A stretch of DNA of 44,460 nucleotides from Prochlorococcus sp. AG-424-E20. GTDB lineage: Bacteria; Cyanobacteriota; Cyanobacteriia; PCC-6307; Cyanobiaceae. Position 1 is the first letter of the stretch. Every line of letters starts with the position of its first letter. Location of the stretch: assembly GCA_003213355.1 (NCBI GenBank), contig QCND01000005.1, positions 1 to 44,460 of the forward strand. Direction: 5' to 3'. The notes beneath the pieces are model-generated. The model did no database searches. It saw only the letters and a list, made by a program, of their open reading frames with translations, and had not been told where the DNA came from. A program made the translations under genes and the position numbers. Positions 39,671 through 44,460 of this stretch are shown one piece after another.

Positions 39671-41437
39671 TTATCTTTCATTTTTTCCTAACTTAAAGCA
39701 AGAATGAATTTCCTTTAATGCTTTTTCACCATATTTTTCTGAGATAATACAAGTTGTTCTTATTTCACTCGTAGCGATCATTTCGATATTGATTTTTTGA
39801 TTTGCTAGTGCTCTAAATATTTTACCGGCGGTTCCTTTTGTGAAAGGCATTCCAGAACCTACTGCGCTAATTCTTACTATGGATTCTCCCTCTTCGAGTT
39901 TTGATCCTTTCCAATTTTCAAGCAATTCTTTTAATGCATATTTAGCATCGCTCCTATCATTTTTCTTTAAAGTGAAGCTAATATCTTTGGTTTTATCTTT
40001 ATGCTTTCTTTCTGATTGAACTATTGTATCTAAGCTGATGTTTTTCTCAGCCAAAGTGGAACATATTGTGGAGGCAGTCCCTGGCTTATCTGGAACATTC
40101 TTGACGCTAATTTGGATTTGATCTTTATCTAAAGCTATTCCTCTTACTTCTGGCTCGTTATTATTTTCAATCGTAGGATTCAGAGTAATTTGTTTATCAT
40201 TGAGCTTGAAAACCTCGCCTACATTACGTAATGCTTTTTTCCCTAATTCTGCATCAATAACACAACTTACTTTGACTTCACTAGTTGCAATTAGTCGTAT
40301 ATTAATACCAGAGTCAGATAGAGTTTGGAATAGAGATGAGGCTATTCCAGGTCTTCCCATTATTCCAGCTCCAAAAATACTTAGTTTCGTCAGATCTTTT
40401 TGAAAAGAGATATCACCTCCAATAGTATTAATGAGTTTTTCACATTGTGTTAGTGCATTATGTAATTCATTTTCAGCAACAGTAAAAGTGATGTCGTTAG
40501 AATCGATCTGATGTGTCGCTTGAATAATGAGATCGACATTCACTCCACCCTTTGATAAAGATTCAAATAGTTCAGCAGCAATTCCTGGACGATCTGGAAT
40601 ATTAGATAAAGCTACGACTGCTTGATTCTCAAGAAGTTCTAATCCATCGACAGGACTCCGATGTTCTATTCCACCTTGAGAAAAGTCAGGCTTCTTATTA
40701 CTAGTTAGAATTGTTCCATCAAGGTTGTCCCAACTGGATTTAACAACAAGAGTTACCCCGAAATTTCTTGCTATTTCAACAGCTCGAGGATGTAAAACAG
40801 CTGCTCCAAGGCTGGCCAGCTCTAACATTTCATCACAACTGATACTTTTCATTAATTTTGCATTTTTAACAATTCTTGGGTCAGTTGTAAGTACGCCAGG
40901 AACATCGGTATAAATTTCACATTTAGCAGCTTCAAGAGATGCTGCAAGAGCGACTGCAGAAGTATCTGATCCTCCTCTTCCTAAAGTTGTAATTTCAGCA
41001 ATTCCTCCTATGCCAAGAGTTGTTCCTTGGAATCCAGCGATAACTATGGTTTGACCTTGGTCTAAGAGATTTTTTATTCGTTCTGTCCTTATCTCGAGGA
41101 TTCTTGCTCTTCCATGAGCTGATTCTGTGATAATTCCAGCTTGAGTTCCAGTTAAAGAGATTGCTGGTGTGCCCAATTCATTCAGGGCCATTGTCAGTAA
41201 TGATATTGAAACTTGCTCCCCAGTTGAGAGGAGCATATCCATTTCTCGATTAGGAGGATCAACAGTTATTTCTGATGCTAGGCGAGTTAACTCATCAGTT
41301 TGATGTCCCATTGCCGACACAACAACTACTAGATCATCACCTTTTTCTTTACTTAATTTGATTCTTTGCGCGACAGCTTTTATGCGCTCAATGCTTCCTA
41401 GAGAGGTGCCGCCAAATTTTTGAACCAGCAATGCCAT
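39671..41437 (-). CDS. lysC: Aspartate kinase with four ACT domains
   Basis: Phosphorylates aspartate, the entry to the lysine, threonine and methionine pathway. The 588-residue product begins with VQKFGGTSLGS and has GFQGTTLGIGGIAEITTLGRGGSDTSAVALA and IYTDVPGVLTTDPRIV of the kinase domain (about residues 1-245). The remainder holds two tandem ACT pairs, recognisable by ALSNIPDRPGIAAELFESL, IFGAGIMGRPGIASSLFQTL, VKNVPDKPGTASTICSTL and VGSGMPFTKGTAGKIFRAL. This four-ACT layout is the cyanobacterial type, implying allosteric control by pathway end products (inferred). It follows holA by 27 bases on the same strand. Confidence 0.96.
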   Translation of the reverse strand: MALLVQKFGGTSLGSIERIKAVAQRIKLSKEKGDDLVVVVSAMGHQTDELTRLASEITVDPPNREMDMLLSTGEQVSISLLTMALNELGTPAISLTGTQAGIITESAHGRARILEIRTERIKNLLDQGQTIVIAGFQGTTLGIGGIAEITTLGRGGSDTSAVALAASLEAAKCEIYTDVPGVLTTDPRIVKNAKLMKSISCDEMLELASLGAAVLHPRAVEIARNFGVTLVVKSSWDNLDGTILTSNKKPDFSQGGIEHRSPVDGLELLENQAVVALSNIPDRPGIAAELFESLSKGGVNVDLIIQATHQIDSNDITFTVAENELHNALTQCEKLINTIGGDISFQKDLTKLSIFGAGIMGRPGIASSLFQTLSDSGINIRLIATSEVKVSCVIDAELGKKALRNVGEVFKLNDKQITLNPTIENNNEPEVRGIALDKDQIQISVKNVPDKPGTASTICSTLAEKNISLDTIVQSERKHKDKTKDISFTLKKNDRSDAKYALKELLENWKGSKLEEGESIVRISAVGSGMPFTKGTAGKIFRALANQKINIEMIATSEIRTTCIISEKYGEKALKEIHSCFKLGKNER

Positions 41438-41464
41438 TAAACTTTAGTTAACTTTTTGATTATT

Positions 41465-42493
41465 TCAGCTATTAGTCAAAAGTTTACTGTCTGTTAGCAG
41501 ATTATCTTTAAAAGAATCGATTGGATTGGCGCCTGATTTTATTGAGGCTTCAATTTTTAAAAGTTTTTTCATCAATTCAATCAAGGTTTCCAAAGATTTA
41601 CCTTGAATTTGTTTGCGAATTATAAAAATACGTTTTGGGTTGGCAATCCCAGCAAGTTTGGCTATTTCTTTGACATCTTGATTTCCTTGTGAATCTAATA
41701 GATGTACCCAAAGCCATCCTCTTGATTGACCTGTCAAAGTTGTAATTAATCGTAAAGCTGGCTCTCCATTTTTAAGTAAGGATTGAATTTTGTTTAGAGC
41801 TATAATAATCTCTCCTGTTAATAGGAAATTGGCAATTTCTATTGCATTAGTCGAATTATTTTGAATGAGTTTTTTGACTAGCTCTTCTGATATTTCTCGC
41901 GGTCCAGCTGTATCTAATTTTTTATTAACTGCCTCTGACAATAATGCAAGCTTTTGAAGCTCAGTATTAATTAAAGAGCTATCATTACCTATACTTTCTA
42001 CTATTAAATCAATTGTTTCATGATTCATTTGAAGATTTAATTGGTATAAAATATTTTTAACTAAGTTACGTTGCCCATTAATATCCCATGGCAGTGGAAG
42101 AAGACAACTTTTTTCCTTTGAAAAGCTATTTGATTGAATACTTTTTTGTATTAATTTTGTTGTCTTAAGTCTTTTATCTGGTTTATTTGAATTATTTAGA
42201 ATTAGATATGTATTATTAGGAATTAATTTAATTGCTTGTTCAAGTTTATTAGCTAGTTCAATTGAACATCCGTTACAAAAAGGGCTTCTTCTAACTAGTA
42301 CAACTCTGCCTCCGCTTCCTAAGGGAGAACTTTGAACCTCTTCAAGTGCTCTAAAATTTTGCTTTTGGTCATTTCCGTCTATTTGACTATAGTTAAAACT
42401 TTTCCACGATGGATCAATCACTGTTTGAATTGTTTCTTCTATTTCCCTGTTACAGGCCTCATAATCATCCCCCCATATTAAATGTATTGGCAT
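41465..42493 (-). CDS. holA: DNA polymerase III delta subunit
   Basis: Clamp-loader subunit that opens the sliding clamp. The 342-residue product has the HolA pattern: an N-terminal MPIHLIWGDDYEACNREIEE opening, the ALEEVQSSPLGSGGRVVLVR segment, and a C-terminal collar domain with ALNKIQSLLKNGEPALRLITTLTGQ and a final ASIKSGANPIDSF. It is divergent enough that HolA is recognised by overall arrangement rather than by one strict motif. It is divergent from cobH and 27 bases upstream of lysC. Confidence 0.9.
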   Translation of the reverse strand: MPIHLIWGDDYEACNREIEETIQTVIDPSWKSFNYSQIDGNDQKQNFRALEEVQSSPLGSGGRVVLVRRSPFCNGCSIELANKLEQAIKLIPNNTYLILNNSNKPDKRLKTTKLIQKSIQSNSFSKEKSCLLPLPWDINGQRNLVKNILYQLNLQMNHETIDLIVESIGNDSSLINTELQKLALLSEAVNKKLDTAGPREISEELVKKLIQNNSTNAIEIANFLLTGEIIIALNKIQSLLKNGEPALRLITTLTGQSRGWLWVHLLDSQGNQDVKEIAKLAGIANPKRIFIIRKQIQGKSLETLIELMKKLLKIEASIKSGANPIDSFKDNLLTDSKLLTNS

Positions 42494-42552
42494 AAATTAG
42501 ATATATGTTATTAAAAAGATTTTGATCTTAAATTAGCTTAAGAAATTTAACA

Positions 42553-43197
42553 GTGAAAACACCAGAACATCCAATTTTTCTCGAAAGTGTTAAATACATT
42601 AGATCTAAGATAGGTATTACAGGACTGGATCAGGTTCAGCAATCAATTTTAGAACGCATTATTCATTCAAGTGGAGACTTTGGCTTGGAATCATCTGTCA
42701 AGTTTAGTCCCACTGCTTGTAGGGATGCCATTAAGGCCTTAAAAAATGGTGCAACGATTTTTACTGATACTTATATGGCACAGGCAGCAATATCTCCTAT
42801 GGCCAAACGGACCTTGAATTCCAATATTGAATGCATTTTAGGTATGGCTCCAGCTTCTATGTCTATTGACACAACTGTGACTACTAGAAGTGCAATTGGC
42901 ATGAAAAATAAGTGGTTAAATTTTGAGGATAAAGACACCATAAATAAATCAAATGCTCCATTGGTTGTAATTGGGAGCTCTCCAACAGCTTTAATTTCTT
43001 TATTAGATCTTGTTGAAGCTGGTTATAAGACACCAAGTTTAATTATTGGAATGCCAGTGGGATTTATTGGGGTGAATGAGAGTAAAACTAGATTATTAAA
43101 TAGTGATTGCTCTTATATTGTCCTTGAAGGTTCTAAAGGAGGCGCATCTTTAGCTGCAGCTGCTACAAATGCTTTATTGAGAGCAGCTGAGAATTAA
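42553..43197 (+). CDS. cobH: Precorrin-8X methylmutase (CobH/CbiC)
   Basis: Moves a methyl group from C-11 to C-12 of the corrin ring to form hydrogenobyrinate or its cobalt form, in cobamide synthesis. The 214-residue product has ERIIHSSGDFGLE with the probable active-site histidine H38, and DTYMAQAAIS, SAIGMKN-type and PLVVIGSSPTALISLLDLVE segments, then IGMPVGFIGVNESKTRLL near the end, all usual in this family. The start is GTG 42553. It stands between holA and mutS with no other cob gene in view. Confidence 0.95.
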   Translation: MKTPEHPIFLESVKYIRSKIGITGLDQVQQSILERIIHSSGDFGLESSVKFSPTACRDAIKALKNGATIFTDTYMAQAAISPMAKRTLNSNIECILGMAPASMSIDTTVTTRSAIGMKNKWLNFEDKDTINKSNAPLVVIGSSPTALISLLDLVEAGYKTPSLIIGMPVGFIGVNESKTRLLNSDCSYIVLEGSKGGASLAAAATNALLRAAEN

Positions 43198-43219
43198 GTT
43201 GGAAGAATTATTCTTTATT

Positions 43220-44460
43220 TTATTTGCAACTTTCAACTGGCTTAGTGACTTGAATAGTGCTTGAGCTATTTTTTTCTAGACTTCTTAATATTACCTTTGC
43301 ATTATTGACTACATCTGAGGGGACTCCCGCAAGCCTAGCAGCTTCAATTCCATAACTTTTATTTGCTCCTCCTCTTTCAACTTTGTGAAGGAATGAAAGG
43401 GAATTATTTTTATATTCCACTAGAACTTTATAGTTTTCTACATTATCAATATATTCCGAAATTTGGTTCAATTCATGGTAATGAGTTGCAAAGATTGAAC
43501 GACTTTTAATTTTTTTTGCTAGAAACTCACTTACTGACCAAGCTATAGATAACCCATCAAAAGTTGATGTTCCTCGCCCAATTTCATCTAATAAAACTAA
43601 TGAGTTTTCAGTGGCATTATTCAGGATGAATGCTGTTTCAATCATTTCGACCATGAAAGTTGATTGGCCTGAAGCCAAATCATCTACTGCTCCAACGCGT
43701 GTAAATAACTGATCAGCGATTCCAATATGTGCTGACTTGGCTGGGATCCAACTACCAATTTGGGCCATTATTTGTAAGAGACCTACTTGTCTTAAATAGC
43801 AACTTTTGCCACTCGCATTTGGCCCTGAAAGAATAATTAGATCGGTCGTGGAGCCAAGTTCAATATCATTAGGGACGAAAAATTTATCAACAAGAATTTG
43901 CTCAACTACTGGATGACGGCCATTAATAATAGATAATTTTCTTGATTTATCCTGCTCATCAATGCCTAATATTTTAGGTTGAGTGTAGTTTCGAGTAGCA
44001 GCTACTTCAGCTAGTCCAGCTAAAACATCTAAGTAAGATATTGCTTTAGCAGCTTGTCTAATTATGTTTGATTTATTTCCAGTAAGTGTTCTTAAATCAC
44101 AAAAAAGTTTATATTCTAGTTCTGATATTCTTGCCCTAATTTGAAAGATTTTTCCTTCTCTTTCTTTTAATTCTGGTGTTACAAAACGCTCTTCATTAGT
44201 TAAGGTTTGTCTTCTGATCCAGTGATCTGGAACATTTATAGCCTTTGATTTGTTTACAGCTAAAAAGTATCCAAAGGATCTATGATATTGAAGCTTTAAA
44301 TTATTTATTTTGCTTTTCTTTCTCTCCTCTAATTCCTGAAATTTAAGCCATGAATTATGATCATCTAATTTGTTTCTTAGTCCATCAAGTATAGGATTTA
44401 CACCATCATAAAGTAGACCACCTTCTGTAAGGCTAAGTGGTGGATTGTCTATGATTTGAT
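43220..44460 (-). CDS. mutS: DNA mismatch repair protein MutS, C-terminal part (5' end outside window)
   Basis: Mismatch recognition ATPase. The frame is open to the window end, giving about 413 C-terminal residues; the mismatch-binding N-domain is outside. Visible parts are the lever/clamp helices, Walker A GPNASGKS encoded near 43803-43826, [35 protein letters not shown], Walker [21 protein letters not shown], the FATHYHEL motif and the final HTH-like segment [20 protein letters not shown]. The helices with [22 protein letters not shown] sequence and [11 protein letters not shown] mark the MutS1 type rather than MutS2. Convergent with cobH. Confidence 0.96.
   Translation of the reverse strand, partial: QIIDNPPLSLTEGGLLYDGVNPILDGLRNKLDDHNSWLKFQELEERKKSKINNLKLQYHRSFGYFLAVNKSKAINVPDHWIRRQTLTNEERFVTPELKEREGKIFQIRARISELEYKLFCDLRTLTGNKSNIIRQAAKAISYLDVLAGLAEVAATRNYTQPKILGIDEQDKSRKLSIINGRHPVVEQILVDKFFVPNDIELGSTTDLIILSGPNASGKSCYLRQVGLLQIMAQIGSWIPAKSAHIGIADQLFTRVGAVDDLASGQSTFMVEMIETAFILNNATENSLVLLDEIGRGTSTFDGLSIAWSVSEFLAKKIKSRSIFATHYHELNQISEYIDNVENYKVLVEYKNNSLSFLHKVERGGANKSYGIEAARLAGVPSDVVNNAKVILRSLEKNSSSTIQVTKPVESCK

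Noticed and set aside
43220..43768. A short free-standing MutS-like ATPase
   Set aside because: The frame continues open upstream with Walker A to the window end; the short version arises only from using an internal Met.

Overview
The window reads as a stretch of core chromosome from a marine picocyanobacterium, most likely Prochlorococcus. The DNA is AT-rich, genes are packed tightly with very short gaps, and the gene set is cyanobacterial: sulfolipid genes (sqdB, sqdX), Ycf21-type chorismate lyase, Ycf23, a Ycf37-like TPR protein, a Psb34-like peptide, an acyl-lipid desaturase, a four-ACT-domain aspartate kinase and cobH. I noticed no HIP1 octamers, no tRNA or rRNA gene, no insertion sequence, no prophage gene and no CRISPR array. 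The exact clade cannot be fixed from the sequence alone.

Layout. 1-5.6 kb: the 3' part of valS, a TVP38/DedA-like membrane protein, then on the minus strand an unknown membrane-anchored protein, ligA and a 52-residue ORF. 5.7-12.3 kb: a SprT-like protein and a charge-blocked unknown protein on plus; then a long minus run of desaturase, rplI, dnaB, mnmG and chorismate lyase. 12.4-18.3 kb: a plus run of an HTH-like unknown, a PLP enzyme of the Met_gamma_lyase family, gcvH, gcvP and a small unknown. 18.3-23.1 kb: a minus run of rpmI, rplT, Ycf37-like, thiG, a Psb34-like peptide, sqdB and sqdX, rich in thylakoid lipid and photosystem-assembly functions. 23.1-26.1 kb: a SpoIID-domain exported protein and a membrane family 2 glycosyltransferase that may make glycolipid. 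26.1-31.5 kb: tig, clpP, clpX and dnaX on minus. 31.7-35.6 kb: asd, dapA and rnj on plus. 35.6-44.5 kb: tilS (-), ycf23 (+), uvrB (+), lysC (-), holA (-), cobH (+) and the 3' part of mutS (-).

How the genes connect. Replication and repair are heavily represented (dnaB, dnaX, holA, ligA, uvrB, mutS). Lysine-pathway enzymes LysC, Asd and DapA are all present, with asd and dapA overlapping. ClpP, ClpX and trigger factor form a proteostasis group. SqdB and SqdX, the desaturase and the glycosyltransferase all point to membrane lipid synthesis.

I found no clearly novel large system. The most useful items beyond routine annotation are two small genes (2889-3047 and 20702-20869), several hairpins in short gaps (before dnaB, before dnaX, after gcvP), and a few conserved-looking proteins of unknown function placed beside well-known pathways.
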